The position numbers and the translations under genes are program-made. This document shows, piece by piece, positions 44,164 through 54,372 of a stretch of 64,000 bases of DNA. Each line of letters starts with the position of its first letter. Within the stretch, counting starts at the first letter, position 1. Where the stretch lies: assembly GCF_013812825.1 (NCBI RefSeq), contig NZ_JACCSU010000018.1, positions 1 to 64,000 on the forward strand. Direction: 5' to 3'. The notes under the pieces were generated by a model. That model searched no databases. It was not told the origin of the DNA and saw only the letters and a program-made list of their open reading frames with translations. Source of the DNA: Sphingomonas sp. GTDB taxonomy: Bacteria > Pseudomonadota > Alphaproteobacteria > Sphingomonadales > Sphingomonadaceae.

Positions 44164-44940
44164 ATGGCCGAGATCAGCGCCGAGGATTACGAAAGGCATC
44201 TCAAGCCGCTCACCAAGGAGCTGAGCGCGATGGCGCGCTGGGTCGCCGAGACCGGGCAGCGGGTCGTCGTCCTGTTCGAAGGCCGCGACACCGCCGGCAA
44301 GGGCGGCTCGATCGACATGATCGCCCGAGTGCTCAACCCGCGGCAGTGCCACGTCGTCGCCTTGTCCTCCCCCAACGAGCGCGAGCGCGCGCAATGGTAT
44401 TTCCAGCGCTACGCCGCGCATTTGCCGCCGAGGGGCGAAATCGCGCTGTTCGATCGCAGCTGGTACAACCGCGCCGGGGTCGAGCCGGTGATGGGCTATT
44501 GTTCGGACGCCGACACTGGCGCGTTCCTGCGCGCGGTGCCCGAGTTCGAGCGGCACCTCGTCGAGGACGGCATCCTGCTCTACAAATATTGGCTGTGCTG
44601 CGACCAGGACAAGCAGGAGCAAAGGTTCGAAAACCGCCGCCGCAACCCGCTGAAACGCTGGAAGCTGTCGCCGATCGATGTCGCCGCGCGCAGCCAATAC
44701 GACGCCTACACGCAAGCGCGCGAGACGATGCTCGCCGCGACCCACACCGAATTCGCGCCCTGGACCCTGGTCGACTTCAACGACCAGGCGCTGGGCCGGC
44801 TGACCCTGCTCCGCGACCTGCTCGACCGGATCCCGGATACCGAGCTGCCATTGAACGAGATCGACTGGCCGCCGCTGCCCGGTCCCGCCGGCAAGGAGCG
44901 GTTCGGAGTGCTCCAGCCGATCCCCAATTACCGGGCCTGA
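44164..44940 (+). CDS. ppk2: Polyphosphate kinase 2
   Basis: A 258-residue class I PPK2. It transfers phosphate between polyphosphate and nucleotides, typically making GTP or ATP from the diphosphate. Walker A is GRDTAGKGG (40-48) and the Walker B / lid region is FDRSWYNRAGVEPVMGYC. Near the C-terminus PLKRWKLSPID is also conserved. It is cytoplasmic. The ATG at 44164 follows GAGGGGGTCGGGA. The next gene on the same strand, about 100 bases on, encodes a DUF4956 membrane protein of a family tied to polyphosphate synthesis in other organisms. Confidence 0.95.
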   Translation: MAEISAEDYERHLKPLTKELSAMARWVAETGQRVVVLFEGRDTAGKGGSIDMIARVLNPRQCHVVALSSPNERERAQWYFQRYAAHLPPRGEIALFDRSWYNRAGVEPVMGYCSDADTGAFLRAVPEFERHLVEDGILLYKYWLCCDQDKQEQRFENRRRNPLKRWKLSPIDVAARSQYDAYTQARETMLAATHTEFAPWTLVDFNDQALGRLTLLRDLLDRIPDTELPLNEIDWPPLPGPAGKERFGVLQPIPNYRA

Positions 44941-45040
44941 TAGCGGGCCTGAACGCGGCGATTGCGGAGCGCTGCGAAAAGCGTAGCTTGAGCGGCATGA
45001 CGCTTGCTCGGCAGGGGGCTCTGGTTCGGGAGGGAGAGCG

Positions 45041-45739
45041 ATGAAGGCGTGGCGGTTGTTCGCTCAGTTGAGCGCTTACTATCTGGTCATCGCGGTGCTG
45101 GTTTACGCCGCCTTGATGCTGTTCCCCTGGGTCCGCGACTACCTCCCGGTCGGCGGAGTCGAGGAGCTGATCAACCAGCCGCAGCAGGCGGGAGCGAACG
45201 GGCTCACCGGAGTCCAGGTCCAGCAGACCGAAAACGTCGCCAATCTCGGCGAGAGCCTGTTCTGGCTGTCGACCGCGATCGTCGGCGCGCTGCTGACCGC
45301 GCTGCCGGTCAGCTGGACCTACATGGCGATCCGCCACGGCGACGAATACGACCAGTCGCTGATCAGCACGATCATCATCCTGCCGCTGGTCGTCACCGGA
45401 ATCGTCGTCATCGTCCAGAACTCGCTGGCGCTGGCGTTCTCGCTCGCCGGGATCGCCGGCGCGGTGCGCTTCAAGAACTCGCTCAAGAGCTCGGGCGATG
45501 CGTTGTTCATCCTGCTGTCGGTCGGCATCGGCCTGTCGGCGGGGATCGGCGCGGTCGAGCTCGCGGTGGTGATGTCTGTCGCCTTCAACTACGGCTTCCT
45601 CGCCTTGTGGTTCACCGAATATGGCGAGCGCGAGGGGATGAAGCGCTACATGAGCGACTTCGAGATCGATCAAGCGGCCGCTCCGCCGACGGCCGTTCGT
45701 CCGGCGGCTGCCCCTCCAGCCGGGACGCCGGCCGAATAG
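45041..45739 (+). CDS. DUF4956 membrane protein
   Basis: A 232-residue protein with about four to five transmembrane segments. The diagnostic DUF4956 stretch is AGIAGAVRFKNSLKSSGDAL, followed by FILLSVGIGLSAG. The family is known for association with VTC-type polyphosphate polymerases and CotH proteins. The C-terminus is an Ala/Pro-rich cytoplasmic tail. GGGAGGGAGAGCG precedes the ATG. It follows ppk2 on the same strand and faces a CotH-kinase-like gene on the other strand (convergent, 3 bases apart), which matches the family association. Confidence 0.87.
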   Translation: MKAWRLFAQLSAYYLVIAVLVYAALMLFPWVRDYLPVGGVEELINQPQQAGANGLTGVQVQQTENVANLGESLFWLSTAIVGALLTALPVSWTYMAIRHGDEYDQSLISTIIILPLVVTGIVVIVQNSLALAFSLAGIAGAVRFKNSLKSSGDALFILLSVGIGLSAGIGAVELAVVMSVAFNYGFLALWFTEYGEREGMKRYMSDFEIDQAAAPPTAVRPAAAPPAGTPAE

Positions 45740-45742
45740 GCC

Positions 45743-46777
45743 TTAATTGAGGCAGGTGCGGAACAGCTTGGCGGCCATCCTGCGGTCGTCGGCGATGTCG
45801 GCGAAAAAGCTGTCGAGATAGGCGGTCGCGCGCCGCCGCGCCGGCTCGTCGAGCGGGACCTGGCCGAGCACCGCCAGAAGCGGGCCGCGGCGAGCTCGAA
45901 ACTCGGCGGCGATGGCCAGCGCGTGCGAGTTGTGCGCGCAGAAGCCCGCGTAGCGGCGCTCGCGGACCTGGCCGATGCCGTCGGGGGTGACCGCGTAGGG
46001 CGCGTCGACCAGGCCCGAGAAATCGAAGTCGTACGGCACCGGCACCAGGCTTCCGCCGGGGCCGGGCTCGATCAGGCGGCTGTTGTGGCAGCAGCCTTCG
46101 CCCGGCGGGCCGGCGCGGATCGACCAGTCGCGGTTGCCGATCATATATTCGAACAAGGCGACCCGGGCGGAGTCGGTAGGGCTCAGCCGGCCGGTCGCGA
46201 CTCGGTCGCCGGCCGCCGCCCGGCGCATCCCGTTGCGCGCCGCGACGTCCTCGATCTGCTCGATGAAAAAGCCGACCCGGCTGGTCACCGGACGATTGTC
46301 GTCATTGACATAGTCGACCGTCGCCAGCCGTGCCCGGAAGCTCGCCGGGGTCAGCAGATTGTAGAGGCGGTAGGCGGCGTATTCGAGCAGCAGATGCTGC
46401 TGGAACGAAGCGGCGGCGCGGCAGTGGGTGACCAGCTTGAGCTGGCGCTGGCCGGCGAACAGGGACGGCGGCGCGGGCTGGGCCTGGAAGCGGACCCGGA
46501 GCGGCGGGAACTGGCAGGTTTCGCGCTTCAATCGGGTGATCCCGCGCGGCGACAGCAGGATCGCGTGCGTCTCGGCCGGCGTTCCGGGCACCGCCAGCAC
46601 CCCGGCTCGGGAGTCGCGCGAATGCTGGGCGGTCTGCGCGATCCTGGTGATCGGTCCGGTGATCGTGAAGCGGATCGGATGGTCGCTGGCGAACAGGGGC
46701 TTGGGCGGCGCTTGCGCCAAGGCCGCGGTTGCCAGCCCGAGGACGGCGGCGATCAGGCCGAGGCGGCGGAGCGTCAT
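45743..46777 (-). CDS. Exported CotH-kinase-like protein
   Basis: A 344-residue protein with a signal peptide (1-21, ending ALAQA). The segment GNRDWSIRAGPPGEGCCHNS (about 212-231) and the later PVPYDFDFSGLV resemble the active-site blocks of CotH-type atypical kinases (D-W-S/T ... HN ... PYDFD). CotH in Bacillus phosphorylates spore coat proteins, and related proteins occur beside DUF4956 in other bacteria. Location would be the periplasm. I am fairly sure of the fold resemblance, not of the activity. Its ATG overlaps the metallophosphoesterase stop by 4 bases. Confidence 0.7.
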   Translation of the reverse strand: MTLRRLGLIAAVLGLATAALAQAPPKPLFASDHPIRFTITGPITRIAQTAQHSRDSRAGVLAVPGTPAETHAILLSPRGITRLKRETCQFPPLRVRFQAQPAPPSLFAGQRQLKLVTHCRAAASFQQHLLLEYAAYRLYNLLTPASFRARLATVDYVNDDNRPVTSRVGFFIEQIEDVAARNGMRRAAAGDRVATGRLSPTDSARVALFEYMIGNRDWSIRAGPPGEGCCHNSRLIEPGPGGSLVPVPYDFDFSGLVDAPYAVTPDGIGQVRERRYAGFCAHNSHALAIAAEFRARRGPLLAVLGQVPLDEPARRRATAYLDSFFADIADDRRMAAKLFRTCLN

Positions 46778-47844
46778 GGCCGGCGGCCCCCGACCGAGCC
46801 GCGGTCCCAGCTGTGGGGCACCAGCCGGTCGCCGACGATCTCGAGGTAGCTGAGCTTGCCGCCGTAATAGCGCGAAATGCCGGTATCGATCAGCGCCAGC
46901 CGGCCGCCGTGGCTAATCGCGATCCCGGCGCGGTTGGGCGTGTGGGCGATCACCATCCGCTTGGCGCCGGTCGAGCGAAGCACGGTCGCCAGCTCCGCCT
47001 CGGGCGGCGGATAGGCGGTCGCCGGGTGCGCCTGCCCGGGAGCGGCGGCGCGAGCCTCGCTGTCGCTCGCTCGGGTCGCATAGCCGCGATACCAGAGCGG
47101 CCCGAACGGGTCGTGGATGATGGCGGTCGGAGCCTCGGTCCGGCTGGCGAGCGCGGCCGCGGTCAGCCGGTTGATCTCGTCGACCCGGACTCCGGCGTAG
47201 CGGACGCTGACGCCGCCGTGGACGAACAAATTGTCGCCGATGCGGGCGACCGCGGGGTTGGCGATCGTCCACCGCCCGAGCGCGCCGCTCGGGCTCCACG
47301 CGGCCCGGTGCTCGAGCTTGCCGGGCGGGTTGGCGGCCAGCCAGGCGGAACGGATCGCGGCATCGCTCATCGCCGGCGCGACGGCTCGGTGGGCGGCGAC
47401 GATCGCCGCCTGGTTGGCTTCATAGACTCGGCGGCGCAGGCGGTCGGAACCGGCGTTGGCGAAAGCCGCGAACTCGCCCGGGTGAACGTAGCGCAGGTCG
47501 TCGGTCATGTTCATCGCTTCGTGATTGCCGACGACGACCACGACCCGGCCGCCCGACCGCCGTGCCTGGCCCTGCAGCCGCATCAGGTGACGGATGATCT
47601 TGAGCGAATCGGGGCCGCGGTCGGTAATATCGCCCAACTGGACGAGGACCGTCGAGCCGCCCCTCCAGCGGTTGCGGCCGTCGATCAGCCGCGCCCGCAA
47701 GGCGATCTCGCGCCACGCTTCAAAATCGCCGTGGAGGTCGCCGACGGCGACGATCCGCTGCGGTGGGGCGGCGATCGTGGGCTCGGTCATCATCGACGCG
47801 GCGATCGCAAACGCAACAGCGAGCCGCCAGATCCTCCTGATCAA
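46774..47844 (-). CDS. Exported calcineurin-like metallophosphoesterase
   Basis: A 356-residue protein. The metal-binding motifs are all present: GDLHGD, GDITDRGPDS, GNHE, and later the His-containing FVHGG and IAHTPN. These place it near the PPP-type bacterial serine/threonine phosphatases or Ap4A hydrolases. A signal peptide (LIRRIWRLAVAFAIAASMM) indicates export. I choose the TTG at 47844, which has GGGGGAGG 7 bases upstream and starts right at the signal peptide; an upstream in-frame ATG at 47910 adds odd residues. It is translationally coupled to the CotH-kinase-like gene, hinting at a phosphorylation and dephosphorylation pair in the periplasm. Confidence 0.87.
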   Translation of the reverse strand: MIRRIWRLAVAFAIAASMMTEPTIAAPPQRIVAVGDLHGDFEAWREIALRARLIDGRNRWRGGSTVLVQLGDITDRGPDSLKIIRHLMRLQGQARRSGGRVVVVVGNHEAMNMTDDLRYVHPGEFAAFANAGSDRLRRRVYEANQAAIVAAHRAVAPAMSDAAIRSAWLAANPPGKLEHRAAWSPSGALGRWTIANPAVARIGDNLFVHGGVSVRYAGVRVDEINRLTAAALASRTEAPTAIIHDPFGPLWYRGYATRASDSEARAAAPGQAHPATAYPPPEAELATVLRSTGAKRMVIAHTPNRAGIAISHGGRLALIDTGISRYYGGKLSYLEIVGDRLVPHSWDRGSVGGRRP

Positions 47845-47941
47845 CTGCCTGCCTCCCCCGCGCCCGCAAGGCGCCGAGCCTAGCAAAGGCGCAGCGAAGA
47901 ATCCAAACACGCTTTCGGCGAGCGCCGGGAAGCCAGCCTGC

Positions 47942-48160
47942 TCAGGAGTTTTGCGGGGTTCCTGGCTTGGCCGGGACGGTCTTGCACACCCTTTGCGTGC
48001 CCAGCCGGGTGCCCGTCGATTCCTCTTCGAACTCCTCGCACACGCGAGTCTCCGCCTGCGGCCTGGCCGCCGGCTTGGCGGCCTCGACCGGGACGGCGGG
48101 CTGGGTCGCGCAGGCGGCGATCATGCTGCTCAACGCCAGCATGGCCAAGCACTTGTTCAT
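47942..48160 (-). CDS. Small lipoprotein
   Basis: A 72-residue lipoprotein precursor. The signal peptide MNKCLAMLALSSMIAAC gives the lipobox MIAAC at Cys17. The mature part is Ala/Pro-rich with two further cysteines (RVCEEFEEESTGTRLG; RVCKTVP) that could form a disulfide. GAGGAG stands about 7 bases before the ATG. Function is unknown. A similar two-cysteine pattern (CxxxxxTGTRLGxxxxC) is often seen in small proteobacterial exported proteins. It stands alone with about 100 to 200 bases on each side. Confidence 0.7.
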   Translation of the reverse strand: MNKCLAMLALSSMIAACATQPAVPVEAAKPAARPQAETRVCEEFEEESTGTRLGTQRVCKTVPAKPGTPQNS

Positions 48161-48377
48161 CGGGCACTCCTCGTTCCAGGTCCGCGGCGGTGTTGAGCAG
48201 CGGCGGACGAATCCGGCCATGCCGATTTCGACCAACGGCCTGCAGGGACGCGCCAATGACCGAGCGCGGCTCGACCGCGACCGCCGCAACCCAGGCCGGG
48301 CGGACGGAACATTGACGTCAAGGGGGCTTTTTAACCCTGCCGCTGCTAGGGAAGCGCGCGTGGGGCAGGATGACGTC

Positions 48378-48731
48378 ATGAAAATGAAGTTCGCGCTCGC
48401 GGCCGTGGCCTTGTCGGCGGCGGTTGGCCTGCCGGATGCTGCGGACGCCCGCTCCAAGCCGCCGCTGCGCAACCCGGCGCTGCTCAACATCGGCTTCGTC
48501 TGTCACTGGCAGGCCCGCTGCATCAAGCAGCAGCAGCGGTCGATGAAGCAGGCGCTCGGCTATGTGAAGAAATACCGGCCGCCCGCGTGGAAGGTGCAGG
48601 TTTGCAACCGCAACTCGTCGCGCAACGGAACCCGCAAGGACTGGATCGGCTTCGACAATTGCATCCGCAACCCGGCGGTGCGCCCGCCGCCGCCGCCGCC
48701 GCCGCGGCCGAAGAGGAAGCGGCGGCGCTAG
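48378..48731 (+). CDS. Small exported basic protein
   Basis: A 117-residue protein with a signal peptide (about 1-24, ending AADA). The mature protein has four Cys (VCHWQARC, QVCNRN, DNCIRN) and ends in a polyproline/Lys/Arg run (eight prolines at 104-111). Strongly basic overall. I do not recognise a family. AGGA lies 6 bases before the ATG. The 217-base gap upstream shows nothing notable. A serpin C-terminal fragment in another frame begins just after its stop codon. Confidence 0.6.
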   Translation: MKMKFALAAVALSAAVGLPDAADARSKPPLRNPALLNIGFVCHWQARCIKQQQRSMKQALGYVKKYRPPAWKVQVCNRNSSRNGTRKDWIGFDNCIRNPAVRPPPPPPPRPKRKRRR

Positions 48732-48753
48732 AACGGAACGCGGGCGGGCCTCG

Positions 48754-48840
48754 CGGCTTGTCGACCACCCGTTCCTGGTGCTGGTCCGCGACAAGCAGAC
48801 CGGCGCAGTGCTGTTCCTGGGACGGATCGCGGCGCCCTGA
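48754..48840 (+). pseudogene. Serpin C-terminal remnant
   Basis: Translation of 48760-48840 reads VDHPFLVLVRDKQTGAVLFL then GRIAAP and a stop. This is the highly conserved last segment of serpins (serine protease inhibitors), which typically read (A/V)D.PF.F.IRD..TG.ILF.GR...P. Nothing upstream in that frame looks like the rest of a serpin, since the preceding bases belong to a small exported protein gene. It is therefore a decayed gene end, left by a deletion. Confidence 0.75.
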
Positions 48841-48860
48841 TTTTCGGCGAAACGGCGCCC

Positions 48861-49628
<768 letters not shown>

Positions 49629-49681
49629 TCCCCTATCCGAACCACCGCTGTTATAGCGACCCCGCTATCCGGAGCCGCACC

Positions 49682-50938
49682 ATGGATTTCAACCTGTCAC
49701 CAGCCGACGTCGAGTGGCGCGACCGGGTCAAGGCCTTCATGGATTTGGAAGTTCGGCCGCGGCGCAACGAGTATGACCGTCAGCAGGAGCAGGGCGAGCG
49801 CTGGAAGGTGCTGCCGGTGGTCGAGGAGCTCAAGGGCAAGGCGCGCTCGGCGGGGCTGTGGAACCTGTTCATGCCGCCGACCCACGGCGCGCCCCAGGTC
49901 GACGACAGCTTCGAGTTCGACGGACCGGGCCTGAGCAACCTGCAATATGCGCTGTGCGCCGAGGAGATGGGGCGAATTCTGTGGGCGAGCGAGGCGTTCA
50001 ACTGTTCGGCGCCCGACACCGGCAACATGGAGGTGCTGCACCGCTACGGGACCCGCGAGCAGAAGGAGGAATGGCTAAAGCCGCTGATGGGCGGCGAGAT
50101 CCGCTCGGCGTTCCTGATGACCGAGCCCGACGTCGCGTCCTCCGACGCCACCAACATCCGCTGCCGGATCGAGATGCGCGGCAACCCCGGATCGGGGTCC
50201 GGGGCAGGCTATGTGGTCAGCGGCCGCAAATGGTGGTCGAGCGGGGCCGGCGATCCACGCTGCAAGCTGGCGATCGTGATGGGCAAGAGCGACGAGCAAG
50301 CCGCCACCCACCAGCAGCAGTCGATGATCCTCGTGCCGATGGACGCCGACGGAGTGAAGGTCGTCCGGCACCTGCCGGTGTTCGGCTACGACGACGCTCC
50401 GCACGGCCACATGGAAGTCGAGCTCGACGAGGTGCGCGTTCCGGCGTCGAACATCCTGCTCGGCGAGGGGCGCGGGTTCGAGATCGCGCAGGGGCGGTTG
50501 GGGCCGGGGCGGATCCACCATTGCATGCGGATGATCGGGGTCGCCGAGGAAGCCCTGGAGGCGACGGCCAGGCGGCTGCTGTCGCGAACCGCGTTCGGCA
50601 AGACGCTCGCCGAGCAATCGGTGTGGGAGGAGCGGATCGCCGACGCCCGGATCGACATCGAGATGACCCGGCTGCTGTGCCTGAAGGCGGCCGACATGAT
50701 GGACCGGGTCGGCAACAAGGCGGCGCAGGGCGAGATCGCGATGATCAAGGTCGCCGCTCCGCGAACCGCTCTCAAGGTGCTCGACGACGCGATCCAGGCG
50801 CACGGCGGCGCCGGAGTGTCGTCGGACTTCCCGCTGGCGAGCGCCTGGGCGTCGGTGCGCACGCTGCGCCTCGCCGACGGGCCCGACGAGGTCCACCGCC
50901 GGGCGATCGCTCGGCTGGAGTTCAACAAGCATCGATGA
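49682..50938 (+). CDS. Acyl-CoA dehydrogenase (ACAD10/11-like)
   Basis: A 418-residue flavoprotein of the acyl-CoA dehydrogenase family. FAD-binding and active-site features include the [15 protein letters not shown] block, [11 protein letters not shown], and the C-terminal [15 protein letters not shown]. It oxidises an acyl-CoA to the enoyl-CoA in the cytoplasm. The neighbour overlapping its stop is an aminoglycoside-phosphotransferase-like protein. In ACAD10 and ACAD11 of animals the same two activities are fused and act on 4-hydroxyacyl-CoAs, so this pair likely does the same. Confidence 0.93.
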   Translation: MDFNLSPADVEWRDRVKAFMDLEVRPRRNEYDRQQEQGERWKVLPVVEELKGKARSAGLWNLFMPPTHGAPQVDDSFEFDGPGLSNLQYALCAEEMGRILWASEAFNCSAPDTGNMEVLHRYGTREQKEEWLKPLMGGEIRSAFLMTEPDVASSDATNIRCRIEMRGNPGSGSGAGYVVSGRKWWSSGAGDPRCKLAIVMGKSDEQAATHQQQSMILVPMDADGVKVVRHLPVFGYDDAPHGHMEVELDEVRVPASNILLGEGRGFEIAQGRLGPGRIHHCMRMIGVAEEALEATARRLLSRTAFGKTLAEQSVWEERIADARIDIEMTRLLCLKAADMMDRVGNKAAQGEIAMIKVAAPRTALKVLDDAIQAHGGAGVSSDFPLASAWASVRTLRLADGPDEVHRRAIARLEFNKHR

Positions 50939-51948
50939 GCGCAGAGCCGCTCGATCAGCAGGCGCTCGGCGGGTGGCTCGAGGCGAACGTCGCGGGTTTC
51001 CTGCCGCCGTTCGAGCTGACCAAATTTCCGTCCGGCCAGTCCAACCCGACCTACCGGATCACCGCCGCGTCGGGCGATTATGTGCTTCGCCGCAAGCCGT
51101 TCGGAAAGTTGCTTGCCTCGGCGCACGCGGTCGACCGCGAATATCGCCTGCTGTCGGCGCTCCATCCGCTCGGCTTCCCGGTGCCGCGGCCACTGGCGCT
51201 GTGCAGCGAAGCGGACGTGATCGGCGCGATCTTCTACGTGATGGAGCTGGCCAGGGGCCGCCCCTATGCGAACGGCGCGCTCCCCGAGTTCGATCCGGCG
51301 ACTCGGCGGGCGATGTACGACCAGCTGATCGACACGCTCGCCGACCTGCACGTCATCGACCCGAACGCCGCCGAGCTCGGCGATTTCGGCAGACAAGGCA
51401 ATTACTTCGAGCGCCAGGTGGCGCGCTGGACGCGTCAGTACCGGGACTCCGAGACCGATTATCTGCCCGAGATGGAGCGCCTGATCTCGTTCCTGCCGCA
51501 GACCTTGCCCGAGCAGTCGCGAACCTCGATCGTCCACGGTGACTATCGGATCGACAATGTCATGTTCGACGGCGACGGGACACTGACGGCGGTGCTCGAC
51601 TGGGAGCTGGCCACGTTAGGCGATCCGGTCGCGGACTTCTCCTATCTGGCGATGCAATGGGTGATGCCGGCGGACGGCGGGGCGGCGTTGGGCGGGCTCG
51701 ACCTCGCGGCGCTCGGAATCCCGTCGCTCCACGAAATCGTGGAGCGATATTCCGAGCAGTCGGGAGTGACGATCGGAGCCAACCTCAACTGGTACTTCGC
51801 CTACAATCTGTTCCGCCTCGCGGGGATCGTCCAAGGCATCAAGAAACGGCTGATCGACGGCACCGCGAGCCACTCGAATGCCGCCGACATCGCGGCGAAA
51901 GTGCCGACCCTGGCAAAGGCGGCATGGAGCTTCGCGCAGAAGGCGTAG
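50935..51948 (+). CDS. Aminoglycoside phosphotransferase-like kinase
   Basis: A 337-residue protein with the APH kinase fold. The catalytic Brenner-type motif is [12 protein letters not shown] and the metal-binding Asp is in [11 protein letters not shown]. Such proteins next to acyl-CoA dehydrogenases correspond to the N-terminal kinase domain of ACAD10/11, which phosphorylates 4-hydroxyacyl-CoA so that the dehydrogenase partner can remove the phosphate; it is not an antibiotic resistance gene. Its ATG overlaps the dehydrogenase stop (ATGA). Confidence 0.92.
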   Translation: MSAEPLDQQALGGWLEANVAGFLPPFELTKFPSGQSNPTYRITAASGDYVLRRKPFGKLLASAHAVDREYRLLSALHPLGFPVPRPLALCSEADVIGAIFYVMELARGRPYANGALPEFDPATRRAMYDQLIDTLADLHVIDPNAAELGDFGRQGNYFERQVARWTRQYRDSETDYLPEMERLISFLPQTLPEQSRTSIVHGDYRIDNVMFDGDGTLTAVLDWELATLGDPVADFSYLAMQWVMPADGGAALGGLDLAALGIPSLHEIVERYSEQSGVTIGANLNWYFAYNLFRLAGIVQGIKKRLIDGTASHSNAADIAAKVPTLAKAAWSFAQKA

Positions 51949-52012
51949 GCCCTCTTTTCAAACGAAAGGCGCGCCTGCTAGGCCGAAGCACCTCCATCGA
52001 AGCGAGACAATC

Positions 52013-54196
52013 ATGCGTTCGAGTTTTTGCGCCGCGAGCCTGGTTCTCGCCGCCTGCACCCCGCCGCCGGACCAGCTGCCGCCGCCCCCACAAGTCGTCC
52101 AAGCGGCGCCCGAGCCGGCCCCGCAGGCACCTCGCATCGCTTACCCGGAGACACGGCGCATGGATCTGGTCGAGACGCAGTTCGGAACGGCGGTTCCGGA
52201 CCCCTATCGCTGGCTCGAGAACGACGTCCGCACCGATCCGGAAGTGCGCGCCTGGGTCGAGGCGCAGAACGCGGTCACCAACGCATTCCTCGCCACCCTG
52301 CCGGGGCGCGCGCCGTTCAAGGCGCGGATGACCGAGCTTTACGATTACGAGCGGTTCGGGATTCCCGAGAAAAAGGGTGGGCGCTACTTCTACACCCGCA
52401 ACAGCGGCTTGCAGAACCAGGCCGTGCTCTATGTCCGCGACCGCCTCGACGGGGAGGGGCGGTTGCTGATCGACCCCAATATATGGTCGGCCGACGGCGC
52501 GACCGCATTGGCCGACTGGGTGCCGAGCGAGGACGGCACGAAGCTGCTCTATTCGATCCAGGAAGGCGGCAGCGATTGGCGCACCGTGCGGGTGCTGGAC
52601 GTCGCCACCGCCAAGCCGCTCGCCGACGAGGTGAAATGGGTGAAATTCTCCGGCCTCGAATGGGCCAAGGACGGCTCGGGATTCTTTTATTCGCGTTTCC
52701 CCGAGCCGGCTGCCGGCGCCGCCTTCCAGTCGCTCAACAAGAACCAGGAAGTCTACTTCCACAAGCTGGGAACGCCGCAGTCGGCCGACCGGCGGATGTT
52801 CGCGACTCCAGCCAAGCCCGACATCGGCCATTACGCCGAGGTCAGCGACGACGGCCGATGGCTGGTGGTGACCTCGTCGACCGGCACGGACGAGCGCTAC
52901 GAGGTGACGCTCGTCAACCTGCGCCGGCCGGCGGCCAGGCCGCGGGTGCTGATCCCCGGCTTCGAGCACAATTACACGTTCATCGGCAACCGCGGCCCGA
53001 CCTTCTATTTCGTCACCAACGAAGGCGCCCCGCGGCAGAAGATCGTCAGCCTCGACATCGCCCGCGCGGGAGCCAAGCCGACGACGGTGGTGGCGGAAGA
53101 CGAAGCAACCCTGACCGGCGGCTCGCTGGTCGGCGGGGCGCTGGTTGCCGCTTATATGAAGGACGCGAAATCGGATGTCCGGGTGCATGGGCCGAACGGG
53201 ACGTTGAGGCGCGTCATCGACCTGCCGGGCATCGGCACGGCCGGCGGTTTTTCCGGCGACTATGACGACCCGGAAACCTTCTTCGCCTTCACCAGCTTCA
53301 ATCGCCCGACGACCATCTACCGCTATGACGTGGCGAGCGGAGCGGCGAGCGCCTGGGCGGCGCCCAAGGTCCAGTTCAACGCCGACGATTATTCGGTCGA
53401 GCAGCGCTTCTACACGTCCAAAGACGGCACCCGCGTGCCGATGTTCGTGGTGATGAAGAAGGGGCTCGACCGCACCGGCGGGTCGCCGACCGTGCTCTAC
53501 GGCTACGGCGGCTTCTATTCGGCGGTCACTCCGGGCTTCTCGTCGACTCGCCTCGCCTGGCTCGAGGCCGGCGGGGTTTACGCGTCGGCCAACATCCGCG
53601 GCGGCAGCGAATATGGCAAGGCATGGCACGACGCCGGACGGCTCGCCAACAAGCAGAATGTGTTCGACGATTTCATCGCCGCGGGCGAATATCTGAAAGC
53701 GCAGGGCATCGCTTCGCCCAAGGGCCTGGCGATCGACGGCGGCTCGAACGGCGGGCTTCTCGTCGGGGCGGTGATCAACCAGCGCCCGGACCTGTTCGAC
53801 GCCGCGCGCCCGGCCGTCGGGGTGATGGACATGCTTCGCTTCGACCGCTTCACGGCCGGGCGCTACTGGGTCGACGATTACGGCTATCCCGACAAGGAAC
53901 CCGACTTCCGGACGCTGCTCGCCTACTCGCCCTATCACAACCTGCGGCGCGGGGTGTCGTACCCGCCGGTGCTTGCGACCACCGCCGACACGGACGACCG
54001 CGTCGTTCCCGGCCACAGCTTCAAATATATCGCCGCGCTGCAAGCCGCCGATCCCAACGGAGCGCCGCATTTGATCCGGATCGAAACCCGCGCCGGCCAT
54101 GGCTCGGGCAAGCCGACCACCAAGATCATCGAGGAAGCCGCCGACGTCTACGCTTTCCTCGCGCATTTCACCGGACTGCGCGTCGGCCAGCGCTGA
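52013..54196 (+). CDS. Prolyl oligopeptidase-family lipoprotein
   Basis: A 727-residue serine peptidase (family S9A) that cleaves short peptides after proline. The signal peptide ends in a lipobox (LVLAAC, Cys15), so it is lipid-anchored in the envelope. A Pro/Gln-rich spacer (17-42) follows, then the N-terminal flank, a seven-bladed propeller (about 110-450) and the alpha/beta-hydrolase domain. The triad is the Ser of GGSNGGLL, the Asp of DTDDRV and the His of AGHGSG. The ATG at 52013 begins directly at the signal sequence. It follows the phosphotransferase-like gene by 64 bases but is functionally unrelated. Confidence 0.93.
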   Translation: MRSSFCAASLVLAACTPPPDQLPPPPQVVQAAPEPAPQAPRIAYPETRRMDLVETQFGTAVPDPYRWLENDVRTDPEVRAWVEAQNAVTNAFLATLPGRAPFKARMTELYDYERFGIPEKKGGRYFYTRNSGLQNQAVLYVRDRLDGEGRLLIDPNIWSADGATALADWVPSEDGTKLLYSIQEGGSDWRTVRVLDVATAKPLADEVKWVKFSGLEWAKDGSGFFYSRFPEPAAGAAFQSLNKNQEVYFHKLGTPQSADRRMFATPAKPDIGHYAEVSDDGRWLVVTSSTGTDERYEVTLVNLRRPAARPRVLIPGFEHNYTFIGNRGPTFYFVTNEGAPRQKIVSLDIARAGAKPTTVVAEDEATLTGGSLVGGALVAAYMKDAKSDVRVHGPNGTLRRVIDLPGIGTAGGFSGDYDDPETFFAFTSFNRPTTIYRYDVASGAASAWAAPKVQFNADDYSVEQRFYTSKDGTRVPMFVVMKKGLDRTGGSPTVLYGYGGFYSAVTPGFSSTRLAWLEAGGVYASANIRGGSEYGKAWHDAGRLANKQNVFDDFIAAGEYLKAQGIASPKGLAIDGGSNGGLLVGAVINQRPDLFDAARPAVGVMDMLRFDRFTAGRYWVDDYGYPDKEPDFRTLLAYSPYHNLRRGVSYPPVLATTADTDDRVVPGHSFKYIAALQAADPNGAPHLIRIETRAGHGSGKPTTKIIEEAADVYAFLAHFTGLRVGQR

Positions 54197-54372
54197 GGGT
54201 CCCACTCGGCTATTCGTCCGCGATCCTCGCTCGTCGGCGGCAATAGCTGAACGGCAGCAAACGGCGCATTCAGCCGTGGTGCAATGCTCCTCGTCCATGA
54301 ACCCCGACTGGGTCGCCGTGCGTTTAGCCGGTGAGTCGTTTTTGGATGCTTTTTGAATCAAGGAGAGTGGCC

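Noticed and set aside
50935..51948. Aminoglycoside resistance gene
   Set aside because: The kinase fold is shared, but coupling to an acyl-CoA dehydrogenase marks it as the ACAD10/11-type catabolic kinase.
51839..54361. An 840-codon minus-strand frame
   Set aside because: Antisense to the prolyl oligopeptidase gene, whose catalytic triad and lipobox are unambiguous.
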